Of a stretch of DNA of 15,062 bases, positions 7,189 through 13,854 are shown piece by piece. The notes beneath the pieces are model-generated. The model did not search any database, was not told the DNA's origin, and saw only the letters and a program-made list of their open reading frames with translations. This stretch comes from Bacillota bacterium. GTDB lineage: Bacteria > Bacillota > Clostridia > Christensenellales > CAG-138. The position numbers were made by a program, and so were the translations under genes. Within the stretch, counting starts at the first letter, position 1. Each line of letters begins with the position of its first letter. The DNA lies in NCBI GenBank assembly GCA_023426265.1, contig JAFABA010000051.1, positions 1 to 15,062 of the forward strand, read 5' to 3'.

Positions 7189-8319
7189 ATGGCAAACGTC
7201 ACGCTCAAGAACATCAAGAAGGTCTACGACAAGAACGTGGTTGCGGTACAGGAGTTCTCTCTTGATATCGCGGACAAGGAGTTTGTGGTACTGGTCGGGC
7301 CATCCGGCTGCGGCAAATCCACAACGCTCCGCATGGTGGCGGGCCTGGAGGAAATTACCTCCGGCGAAATCTACATCGGCGATACTTTGGTCAACGATGT
7401 GCCGCCCAAGGACAGGGATATCGCGATGGTATTCCAGAACTATGCGCTCTACCCGCACATGACGGTGTATGAGAACATGGCGTTCGCGCTCAAGCTCAGG
7501 AAAGCGACCAAGCAGGAGATCGACGAAAAGGTCAAGGAAGCGGCGGAGATATTAGGAATTACGGAGTTACTCAACCGCAAGCCCAAGGCGCTTTCCGGCG
7601 GACAGAGGCAGCGCGTGGCGATCGGCCGCGCGATTGTGCGGCACCCGCAGGTGTTCCTGATGGACGAACCGCTTTCTAACCTCGACGCCAAGCTCAGAAA
7701 CCAGATGCGTGCGGAACTCATCAAGCTCAGGCAGCGCATCGATACCACGTTCATTTACGTCACGCATGACCAGACGGAAGCCATGACGCTGGGCGACCGA
7801 ATCGTGATCATGAAGAACGGCTTCATTCAGCAGATCGGCACGCCCCACGAGGTGTTCCATGAACCCGAGAACCTGTTTGTGGCGGGCTTTATCGGCACCC
7901 CGCAGATGAACTTCTTCCCAGCATCCCTCAACGTGGACGGAAACCGTTATGTGGTGGAACTCTACGGCGTAAAAATCCCGCTGCCTTCCGACCGGCAGAA
8001 GGTTTTGGAACTCAACAAGCAGATGCCCGGCCCCATCGTCTTGGGCGTGCGTCCCGAGCATATCCGCGTGGTGCCGGAGGGTACGGAGCACGCCATCCGC
8101 GCGCAGGTGGACGTATCCGAAATGATGGGCAGCGAGGTCTACCTGCATGTGAACGTGGACGGAAAGGACGCCGTACTCCGCGTACCCACGGGCGACCTCA
8201 TGGACAGCTACACGTTTACGCCGGGCAGGGAGAATTTCATACACTTTGCGTTCTCCAACACCATGATGCATCTGTTCAACCCCGAGACCGAACAGAGTTT
8301 GTATACCATCTGCAAGTAA
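7189..8319 (+). CDS. msmX: Sugar ABC transporter ATP-binding protein (MsmX/UgpC/MalK type)
   Basis: Encodes 376 residues, typical length, and powers sugar import by ABC permeases at the inner face of the membrane. The nucleotide-binding domain (1 to about 235) has Walker A GPSGCGKST (37-45), Q-loop Q83, signature LSGGQ (135-139), Walker B VFLMDE (155-160), the D-loop SNLDAK and H-loop H193. The remainder, with GVRPEHIRV, is the TOBE/OB regulatory domain of the CUT1 (oligosaccharide) group. No permease or binding-protein gene is adjacent, as is common for MsmX-like ATPases that serve several sugar transporters; automated pipelines often label such proteins UgpC. Its position after the cellobiose phosphorylase suggests cello-oligosaccharide uptake among its clients (inference). 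The ATG at 7189 fits the family start MANVTLKNI, and an in-frame stop at 7156-7158 rules out a longer form. It lacks a ribosome site and has a long structured leader. Confidence 0.95.
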   Translation: MANVTLKNIKKVYDKNVVAVQEFSLDIADKEFVVLVGPSGCGKSTTLRMVAGLEEITSGEIYIGDTLVNDVPPKDRDIAMVFQNYALYPHMTVYENMAFALKLRKATKQEIDEKVKEAAEILGITELLNRKPKALSGGQRQRVAIGRAIVRHPQVFLMDEPLSNLDAKLRNQMRAELIKLRQRIDTTFIYVTHDQTEAMTLGDRIVIMKNGFIQQIGTPHEVFHEPENLFVAGFIGTPQMNFFPASLNVDGNRYVVELYGVKIPLPSDRQKVLELNKQMPGPIVLGVRPEHIRVVPEGTEHAIRAQVDVSEMMGSEVYLHVNVDGKDAVLRVPTGDLMDSYTFTPGRENFIHFAFSNTMMHLFNPETEQSLYTICK

Positions 8320-8338
8320 CAGATCAACGAGTAAAAGG

Positions 8339-8364
8339 CGCCGCCCTTCAACGGGCGGCGTTTT
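8339..8364 (+). terminator. Rho-independent terminator after the ABC ATPase
   Basis: CGCCGCCC (8339-8346), loop TTCAAC, GGGCGGCG (8353-8360), then TTTTAATT. It lies 20 bases after the stop codon. Confidence 0.88.
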
Positions 8365-8389
8365 AATTCATCAACAAAACCACTTTACC

Positions 8390-8476
8390 GTCATCCTGAG
8401 CGGAGCGAAGGATCTTGAAGCACCTTATTAGGGTGTATAGCGAGAGTCAGATTCTTCGCCTTCGGCTCAGAATGAC
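8390..8476. repeat. Imperfect palindromic interspersed repeat, about 87 bp
   Basis: The left arm, GTCATCCTGAGCGGAGCGAA (from 8390), and the inverted right arm at 8449-8476, which ends CTCAGAATGAC, match as an imperfect inverted repeat of about 26 bases with a short unrelated centre. From memory, the same core (TCATTCTGAGC...GCGAAGAATC) occurs as a dispersed noncoding repeat in many unrelated bacterial genomes. It contains no ORF and behaves like a small palindromic or MITE-like element. Confidence 0.65.
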
Positions 8477-8493
8477 AAACGAATGGTGCCGGC

Positions 8494-8527
8494 CTAAAGC
8501 GTCGCCCTTTTGAGGACGGCGCTTTAG
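8494..8527. repeat. Long hairpin, 14-position stem
   Basis: CTAAAGCGTCGCCC (8494-8507) pairs with GGACGGCGCTTTAG (8514-8527), with one mismatch and one G-U, around a 6-base loop. The core resembles the GCCGCCC/GGGCGGC terminator at 8339-8360. No T run follows on either strand. Confidence 0.55.
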
Positions 8528-8560
8528 CATGTCAATCATTCGCTTAAAGGGTTCAATGTA

Positions 8561-8616
8561 TCGGCGCTTGCAGCGCCGACGAGTATTTTTTATTATGGGG
8601 GAACTGCGTTCCCCCA
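8561..8616. repeat. Pair of perfect hairpins with identical TGC loops
   Basis: TCGGCGCT-TGC-AGCGCCGA (8561-8579) has 8-bp arms. TGGGGGAAC-TGC-GTTCCCCCA (8596-8616) has 9-bp arms. The linker is a T-rich 16 bases. The arms differ in sequence, but the loop and layout are the same. A similar run of hairpins occurs after groEL. Confidence 0.6.
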
Positions 8617-8698
8617 CACTCCTTCCTTAAGACCGCCCGTACGAAAATACAAACAATATAAATTGCTTTTGGGCGTTGAACATCCTGCGGAACTTTAT

Positions 8699-8727
8699 TT
8701 GTGTTTTTCCACCGCGCATGCTATGAT
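8699..8727 (+). promoter_or_regulatory. Predicted extended -10 promoter for the P-loop kinase gene
   Basis: TTGTGT (8699-8704), 17 bases, TATGAT (8722-8727), preceded by TGC as an extended -10 motif. Transcription would start near 8734, which makes ATG 8777 the natural start and excludes the longer frame from 8663. Confidence 0.55.
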
Positions 8728-8776
8728 GCAACGGGAAAAGACTAAATACAGCAAATTTGTAAAAACAGGAAATATC

Positions 8777-9421
8777 ATGGAGTTTACGACACAGGAAAAG
8801 GGCCTTCCGGAACTGTTTGCGCCATTGTTTAAAAAGATAGACAATCTGCTTTCCGCCCAGGAGCGCGTATGCGTAGCGTTGGACGGGCGGTGCTGCGCGG
8901 GCAAGACCACGCTTGCAAAGTATATTGAACAAAACTATCCCTGCGCCGTTGCGCATATGGATCATTTTTTCCTGCCCCCGGAACTGCGCACGGCGAAACG
9001 GTTGAATACGCCCGGCGGCAATGTGCATTACGAGCGTTTTTTGAAAGAAGTATCGCCGATCCTTACCAGACGGGGCGAATTCTCTTACCGGGCGTACGAC
9101 TGCCGCACGGGAAATTACTATGTAATCCAAATGCCGGATGCGCCGCTTGTGATTGTGGAAGGCTCTTACAGCCATCATCCGCAGCTCTCCGGAGCTTATG
9201 ACCTGAAGGTATTCCTCACCTTATCAAAGGAGGCGCAGTGGGAACGGCTTACTACGCGCGAAATCCCGGAAAAGCTCCCCCGCTTCCAATCCGAATGGCT
9301 GCCGATGGAGGAACTCTACTTTTCAGAACTGCGCATCCCGGAGCGGGCGGACCTTGTTTTTAACACTTGGTTAGGTAGGGCATCGGCGCGAACTTTACGC
9401 AGCAACCCCATAGTGAGATAG
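8777..9421 (+). CDS. Uridine-kinase-like P-loop NTPase
   Basis: Encodes 214 residues, the length of small uridine kinase/phosphoribulokinase-fold proteins. ATG 8777 has AGGA 6 bases upstream; the frame opens at 8663 but that part precedes the likely promoter. Walker A is GRCCAGKTT (37-45), in LDGRCCAGKTTLAKYI. MDHFFLP follows about 20 residues later, as in nucleoside kinases where an Asp contacts the substrate. VIVEGSYSHHP resembles the family's VEG(I/T) strand, and a LTTREIPEK stretch may form the lid. The substrate is unknown; nucleoside or small-sugar phosphorylation is the family guess. The last 19 residues, after DLVFNT, are rich in Arg and Ser and do not look like the usual family end; the coding frame stops at the border of an A+T-rich island. 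It appears to be transcribed alone. Confidence 0.85.
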   Translation: MEFTTQEKGLPELFAPLFKKIDNLLSAQERVCVALDGRCCAGKTTLAKYIEQNYPCAVAHMDHFFLPPELRTAKRLNTPGGNVHYERFLKEVSPILTRRGEFSYRAYDCRTGNYYVIQMPDAPLVIVEGSYSHHPQLSGAYDLKVFLTLSKEAQWERLTTREIPEKLPRFQSEWLPMEELYFSELRIPERADLVFNTWLGRASARTLRSNPIVR

Positions 9422-9534
9422 AGGAATTAATATTGAGCTTGAAGCCCAATATCAATGAATTAATGAACAGTAAATAATAATAAATTATTATTAATAGAAA
9501 TTCCTTGTGAAATTTCTTTAAATTAAAAATCACG

Positions 9535-9568
9535 AAAAATATCTTCCATAATTATGGAAGATATTTTT
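9535..9568. terminator. Perfect 34-bp palindrome, likely bidirectional terminator
   Basis: Symmetrical around 9551/9552, the arm reads AAAAATATCTTCCATAA with five A on one side and five T on the other. Either strand therefore gives a hairpin followed by a T run. It sits between the convergent kinase-like gene and glpK and could end both transcripts. Confidence 0.8.
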
Positions 9569-9661
9569 GATTGCACATCCCAATTTACCACAAACTAATG
9601 ATCTGCATTTCCTCGCTTTGAGAACTCCTACGGATTTTCTTGAATAATTTAATTACTTTAA

Positions 9662-9708
9662 AAATGAATAATAAATCTCGGTAATTTCCGAATTTTTATT
9701 ATTCATTT
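9662..9708. repeat. A+T-rich long hairpin downstream of glpK
   Basis: AAATGAATAATAAA (9662-9675) pairs perfectly over 14 bp with TTTATTATTCATTT (9695-9708); a CGG/CCG pair continues the stem inside. The ATTATTCATT motif of its right arm recurs in tandem just before the glpK stop. It could help end glpK transcription, or be part of a dispersed repeat. Confidence 0.6.
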
Positions 9709-9760
9709 ATTAATTCATAAAATCCCCAATGGATTTTTCCCGCAATTATTCATTATTCAT

Positions 9761-11272
9761 TTAATCATGCTCCACCCAGTCGAGCGCGCGGGAGACGGCA
9801 CGCTTCCACTGCGCGTAGCGGCGGATACGCTCTTCCTCTCCCATTTCGGGCGCGAACACGCGCTCGGTTTCATACAGGGAGGCGATCGCCTTTTGATCCG
9901 GCCACAGGCCCACGGCAAGCCCGGCCAAGTACGCCGCGCCCGCTGCCGTGGTTTCCACGTTCAGGGGGCGGTGAATACGGCAGGCCATCATATCCGCCTG
10001 GAACTGCATCAATACATTGGAAACGGAAGCCCCACCATCCACTTTGAGATCCGTCAAAGCAAAGCCGCTGTCCTCCTGCATGGCGGAAGCCAGGTCCGTC
10101 ACCTGGTACGCGATGCTCTCCAGCACCGCGCGCGCGACATGCGCCCGCGTGGTGCCGCGGGTAATGCCCACCATCGTCCCGCGCGCGTACATATCCCAAT
10201 ACGGCGCGCCTAAGCCCGTGAACGCGGGCACAAACAGCATGCCGCCCGCGTCGCTGACGCTTTCCGCCAATATGTTGATCTCCGGGGTATTTTCCAGCAG
10301 CTTTAAATCGTCCCGCAGCCACTTGATGACGCTCCCGGCGTTGAATATGCTGCCTTCGAGCGCGTATTCAGGCTCGCCTTCCTTCAATCCCCAGGCGATG
10401 GTGGTCAAAAGCCGGTTTTTGCTGCTGACGGGGTTCCTTCCTGTGTTCATCATCAAAAAACAGCCCGTACCGTAGGTGTTCTTCGCCTGCCCCGGCAGGA
10501 AGCACGCCTGCCCGAACAGGGCCGCCTGCTGGTCCCCCGCGGCACCCGCGATGGGCACGCCGGATAAAGCCTCCAGGCCGGATATGCCCGCCGCCACCAC
10601 GCCGTATACAGCGCTGCTCGGCTGCGGCTGCGGCAGCATGGCGGCCGGAATATCCAGCGCCTGCAGCAGCCGCTCGTCCCAGCAGAGTTTTTTGATATCG
10701 AACAGCATGGTGCGCGATGCGTTGGTATAATCGACCACATGCGCCTTGCCGCCGGTCAGGTGCCAGATTAAATAGGTATCGATTGTGCCGAACAGAAGCT
10801 CGCCCCGCTCCGCCCGCACGCGCGCGCCGGGTACATGATTGAGTATCCACGCGATTTTGGTTGCGGAAAAATATGCGTCGATCAACAAGCCGGTTTTTTC
10901 CGTGATATACGCCTCTAACCCCTGCGCTTTGAGCGTTTCGCACAGCTCCGCCGTACGCCTGCACTGCCAGACGATTGCGTTGTATATGGGCCTACCGGTC
11001 TCCTTTTCCCACACAACGGTGGTTTCCCGCTGGTTGGTGATGCCGATTGCGGCGATATCGCGCGGCTGTATGGCGGCGCGCTCCAGTACGTCCGCTACAG
11101 CGCGCTTCTGGCTCATAAGGATATCCTGCGGATCATGCTCCACCCAGCCCGCCTGCGGGTAATGCTGCTTGAATTCATACTGCGCGCTGCATTTTGCTCT
11201 TCCTTCGCCATTAAACAATATGGCGCGGGAGCTTGTGGTGCCCTGATCCAGCGAAAGGACGTACGGCTTCAT
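9761..11272 (-). CDS. glpK: Glycerol kinase
   Basis: Encodes 503 residues, the usual length. It phosphorylates glycerol to sn-glycerol 3-phosphate with ATP in the cytosol. The FGGY-family fold is clear: LDQGTTSSR (8-16) is the N-terminal phosphate loop, YFSATKIAWIL (134-144) the family signature, GDQQAALFGQ (246-255) holds the catalytic Asp247, and VDGGASVSN lies in the C-terminal ATPase domain. GGAAGG-like GGAAGGGG sits about 7 bases before ATG 11272. In many Bacillota GlpK proteins a His in a YHFYG-like loop, just before the PIAG strand, is phosphorylated by HPr to activate the enzyme; here residues 221-240 (AVYGVVAAGISGLEALSGVP) have no His. No glpF, glpD or glpO is adjacent. Transcription runs into the A+T-rich island. 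Confidence 0.97.
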   Translation of the reverse strand: MKPYVLSLDQGTTSSRAILFNGEGRAKCSAQYEFKQHYPQAGWVEHDPQDILMSQKRAVADVLERAAIQPRDIAAIGITNQRETTVVWEKETGRPIYNAIVWQCRRTAELCETLKAQGLEAYITEKTGLLIDAYFSATKIAWILNHVPGARVRAERGELLFGTIDTYLIWHLTGGKAHVVDYTNASRTMLFDIKKLCWDERLLQALDIPAAMLPQPQPSSAVYGVVAAGISGLEALSGVPIAGAAGDQQAALFGQACFLPGQAKNTYGTGCFLMMNTGRNPVSSKNRLLTTIAWGLKEGEPEYALEGSIFNAGSVIKWLRDDLKLLENTPEINILAESVSDAGGMLFVPAFTGLGAPYWDMYARGTMVGITRGTTRAHVARAVLESIAYQVTDLASAMQEDSGFALTDLKVDGGASVSNVLMQFQADMMACRIHRPLNVETTAAGAAYLAGLAVGLWPDQKAIASLYETERVFAPEMGEEERIRRYAQWKRAVSRALDWVEHD

Positions 11273-11433
11273 AAACTATCCCCTTCCGGTACGAATTGAA
11301 AAGACATGCAAACGGTCCTGGCCGGCCGAACAATCTTGACTTGCTACCTCCTATTTTAATCCAACCCATCCCACGGCGCAAGGCGCGCGCGGAATAAGAA
11401 CCGGGAAGCGGATACGCCCCCGCTCCAAAACAA

Positions 11434-11461
11434 AAAGTATAGAAAACGGGCGAAATTTCAA
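11434..11461 (-). promoter_or_regulatory. Candidate promoter for glpK
   Basis: On the minus strand there is TTGAAA (11461-11456), a 16-base spacer and TACTTT (11439-11434). This gives a leader of about 155 bases, which includes an AGGAGGT sequence (11352-11346) far upstream of the glpK start. No cre site or known glycerol antiterminator target was recognised. Confidence 0.4.
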
Positions 11462-11533
11462 TAATAGCAGAGATATGGAAGAATAATCCCGCCTGATTTG
11501 AGCTCGCTGTATAATTTCATCAAAAAATTATGC

Positions 11534-11562
11534 TTGCAGCCATCGGCGGGCTGCTTTATTAT
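11534..11562 (+). promoter_or_regulatory. Predicted sigma-A promoter of groES-groEL
   Basis: TTGCAG (11534-11539), 17 bases, TATTAT (11557-11562). The start would be near 11569, so the CIRCE element begins at the transcription start, the normal HrcA-operator placement. A TATAAT at 11510-11515 lacks a -35 partner. Confidence 0.7.
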
Positions 11563-11569
11563 ATAGCTG

Positions 11570-11596
11570 TTAGCACTCTGGTTTAGTGAGTGCTAA
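11570..11596. promoter_or_regulatory. CIRCE element (HrcA operator)
   Basis: TTAGCACTC (11570-11578), a 9-base spacer and GAGTGCTAA (11588-11596): a perfect match to the CIRCE consensus. HrcA binds it and represses chaperone genes until heat or misfolding titrates GroEL. Confidence 0.98.
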
Positions 11597-11645
11597 CAAC
11601 CCGAAGATTCAAACAAATGCATCGCAATAAAAGGAGGTACATTTC

Positions 11646-11930
11646 ATGAAACTCAAGCCTTTGGCTGATCGCGTCGTTATCAAGAGCCTTGAGAGCGAAG
11701 AGACCACCAAGAGCGGCATCGTGCTGCCCGGCAGCGCGAAGGAAAAGCCGCAGATGGCGGAAGTGCTCGCAGTGGGCCCCGGCGGCACGGTGGACGGCAA
11801 GGAAGTCACCATGTATGTCAAGGTTGGCGACCACGTCATTTACTCCAAGTATGCCGGAACCGAAGTAAAGCTCGACGGCGTGGAGTACATTGTGGTTCGC
11901 CAGAACGATATCCTGGCGGTTGTGGAATAA
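11646..11930 (+). CDS. groS: Co-chaperonin GroES
   Basis: Encodes 94 residues, standard for the 10-kDa subunit. It forms the heptameric lid of the GroEL chamber in the cytosol. MKLKPLADRVVIKSLESEE is the canonical start; the mobile loop that contacts GroEL covers about 17-33 (TTKSGIVLPGSAKEK), and the end DILAVVE is typical. AAGGAGG (11631-11637) lies 8 bases before ATG 11646. It is first in a two-gene operon with groEL, 26 bases apart, behind a promoter and CIRCE operator. Confidence 0.98.
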   Translation: MKLKPLADRVVIKSLESEETTKSGIVLPGSAKEKPQMAEVLAVGPGGTVDGKEVTMYVKVGDHVIYSKYAGTEVKLDGVEYIVVRQNDILAVVE

Positions 11931-11956
11931 GCGCATAGCGGAAGGAGAAAAACAAC

Positions 11957-13588
11957 ATGGCAAAGCAGTTGAAATACGGTGAAGAGGCCCGCCGTGCACT
12001 CGAAAAGGGCATGAACCAGCTTGCGGATACCGTGAAGATCACCCTGGGGCCCAAGGGCCGCAACGTGGTGCTGGATAAGAAATTCGGCGCTCCCCTGATC
12101 ACCAACGACGGCGTGACCATCGCCAAAGAGATTGAGCTTGAAGATCCGTTTGAAAACATGGGCGCGCAACTCGTGAAGGAAGTCGCCACCAAGACCAACG
12201 ACGTCGCTGGCGACGGCACCACCACGGCCACCCTGCTTGCGCAGGCCATCGTGCGCGAAGGCCTCAAGAACGTCGCGGCGGGCGCGAACCCCATGGTGTT
12301 AAAGCGCGGCATCGAAGTGGCCGTAAATGAAGCCGTGGAAGGACTGAAGGAGCTTTCTAAGCCCGTAAGCGGCAAGACCGCGATCGCGCAGGTCGCCTCC
12401 ATCTCCGCCGGCGACGAAGCCGTGGGCGAGATCATTTCCGACGCCATGGATAAGGTCGGCAACGACGGCGTCATCACCGTGGAAGAAAGCAAGACCATGA
12501 AGACCGAATTGAAGCTCGTGGAGGGCATGCAGTTCGACCGCGGCTACGCTTCCGCCTACATGGTAACCGATACGGATAAGATGGAAGCGGTTCTCGAGAA
12601 CCCCCTCATCCTCATCACCGAAAAGAAGATCTCCAACATCCAGGAAATCCTGCCCGTGCTTGAACAGGTCGTCCAGCAGGGCAAGAAGCTCCTGATCATC
12701 GCCGAGGACGTGGAAGGCGAAGCGCTCGCAACCCTCATCCTCAACAAACTGCGCGGCACGTTCACCTGCGTCGCCGTCAAGGCTCCCGGCTTTGGCGACA
12801 GGCGCAAGGCCATGCTGCAGGATATCGCCATACTCACCGGTGGCCAGGTAATTTCCGACGAACTCGGCATGGACCTCAAGGAGACCACCATTGCCCAGCT
12901 CGGTACCGCCCGCCAGGTCAAGGTAGACAAAGAGAACACCACCATCGTGGAAGGCGCCGGCGAACCCTCCGAGATCAAGGCCCGCATCAATTCCATCAAG
13001 GCCCAGATCGAGGACACCACCTCCGATTACGACAAAGAGAAGCTGCAGGAACGCCTGGCGAAGCTCGCTGGCGGCGTTGCAGTGATTTCCGTTGGCGCTG
13101 CGACCGAAGTGGAAATGAAGGAATTCAAGCTCCGCATCGAGGACGCGCTCAATGCGACCCGCGCGGCCGTGGAAGAGGGCATTGTGCCCGGCGGCGGCGT
13201 TGCGCTTGTGAACGTGATCGACCGTGTGAAGAAGCTTGAAGCTGGCGTCACCGGCGACAGGAAGACCGGCATCCAGATTGTGGTGCGCGCGCTTGAAGAG
13301 CCCGTCCGCCAGATCGCCATCAACGCGGGCGTGGAAGGCTCCGTCATCGTTGAGAACATCAAGCATACCGCGAAGCCCGGCTACGGCTATGACGCCGCCA
13401 AGGACGAATACGGCATGATGGAAGAGAAGGGCATTATCGACCCGACGAAGGTCACAAGGTCGGCACTACAGAACGCGGCTTCCATCGCCGCCATGGTGCT
13501 CACCACCGAGAGCTTAGTCACCGATATTCCCGCGCCCGAGCCCGCAGTACCCGCAGGCGGCGGCATGGGCGGCCCCGGGATGTATTAA
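11957..13588 (+). CDS. groL: Chaperonin GroEL
   Basis: Encodes 543 residues, full length. It is the ATP-driven tetradecameric folding chamber that works with GroES in the cytosol. MAKQLKYGEEARRALEKG is the family start. LGPKGRNVVLD (30-40) and VAGDGTTTAT (83-92) bind nucleotide, and VEEGIVPGGGVAL marks the second half of the equatorial domain with the catalytic Asp region after it. The apical domain is intact. The end is the flexible tail AVPAGGGMGGPGMY, a GGM-type tail with a Pro and a terminal Tyr. AAGGAG (11942-11947) precedes ATG 11957. Nothing in it suggests a divergent paralogue, and its CIRCE operator marks it as the housekeeping copy. Confidence 0.98.
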   Translation: MAKQLKYGEEARRALEKGMNQLADTVKITLGPKGRNVVLDKKFGAPLITNDGVTIAKEIELEDPFENMGAQLVKEVATKTNDVAGDGTTTATLLAQAIVREGLKNVAAGANPMVLKRGIEVAVNEAVEGLKELSKPVSGKTAIAQVASISAGDEAVGEIISDAMDKVGNDGVITVEESKTMKTELKLVEGMQFDRGYASAYMVTDTDKMEAVLENPLILITEKKISNIQEILPVLEQVVQQGKKLLIIAEDVEGEALATLILNKLRGTFTCVAVKAPGFGDRRKAMLQDIAILTGGQVISDELGMDLKETTIAQLGTARQVKVDKENTTIVEGAGEPSEIKARINSIKAQIEDTTSDYDKEKLQERLAKLAGGVAVISVGAATEVEMKEFKLRIEDALNATRAAVEEGIVPGGGVALVNVIDRVKKLEAGVTGDRKTGIQIVVRALEEPVRQIAINAGVEGSVIVENIKHTAKPGYGYDAAKDEYGMMEEKGIIDPTKVTRSALQNAASIAAMVLTTESLVTDIPAPEPAVPAGGGMGGPGMY

Positions 13589-13616
13589 GCCGTACAATAA
13601 AAGATAGTTGCAAGAA

Positions 13617-13640
13617 GACGCCGCCCATTTGGGCGGCGTC
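13617..13640. terminator. Strong hairpin after groEL
   Basis: GACGCCGCCC (13617-13626), loop ATTT, GGGCGGCGTC (13631-13640): a perfect 10-bp stem. On the plus strand no T run follows directly (the next is at 13655-13662). On the minus strand TTCTTG follows, so it may serve the convergent GH18 gene as well. Confidence 0.65.
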
Positions 13641-13664
13641 AAACCATCTATAGACTTTTTTTCA

Positions 13665-13767
13665 GGGGCATTGCCCCCGCCCCCCACCCAAGGGGCAACA
13701 AGATACATGGATGGGTTCTTAGGGCCGTTACAGCCCTAAGCGGGTGTTTTGAGGGCAGAGCCCTCAA
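13665..13767. repeat. Cluster of short perfect hairpins in the groEL/GH18 intergenic region
   Basis: Three units: GGGGC-ATT-GCCCC (13665-13677); CTTAGGGC (13718-13725) with GCCCTAAG (13733-13740), loop 7; TTGAGGGC-AGA-GCCCTCAA (13749-13767). TTGCCCC (13671-13677) can pair instead with GGGGCAA (13692-13698). From memory, hairpins of this GGGC-AGA-GCCC kind are common dispersed intergenic sequences in Clostridia. Confidence 0.6.
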
Positions 13768-13792
13768 CGTAACCCCTTTGTTGATGCTATAA

Positions 13793-13817
13793 CCGCCTCT
13801 TTGGGCGGCGTTGTTTT
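13793..13817. terminator. Weak hairpin with T run, second terminator candidate
   Basis: CCGCC (13793-13797), loop of 6, GGCGG (13804-13808), then CGTTGTTTT. The GGGCGGCG-T core repeats that of the terminators at 8339 and 13617. Reading the minus strand, it lies about 40 bases after the GH18 stop. Confidence 0.4.
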
Positions 13818-13854
13818 ACATTTTGTGGACGAATAACGTAGACCCCTGTTCCCC

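Larger units (their letters stand above)
9422..9760. other. A+T-rich noncoding island between convergent genes
   Basis: About 340 bases of very A+T-rich sequence set between G+C-rich genes, with no plausible ORF. It is dense in inverted repeats: AATAATAAT/ATTATTATT (9473-9492), the 34-bp palindrome at 9535-9568, the long hairpin at 9662-9708, and AAAATCC/GGATTTT (9719-9737). It ends in tandem ATTATTCATT motifs that reach the glpK stop codon. The composition contrast suggests an inserted or decayed repeat element. Confidence 0.7.

Noticed and set aside
8663..8776. Longer start of the uridine-kinase-like gene
   Set aside because: The extension overlaps the likely extended -10 promoter (8699-8727) and has no ribosome site; ATG 8777 has both promoter and AGGA upstream.
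12299..13366. 355-residue open frame on the minus strand of groEL
   Set aside because: Antisense shadow caused by biased third codon positions in groEL; no ribosome site, and His/Asp/Leu-rich composition typical of such shadows.
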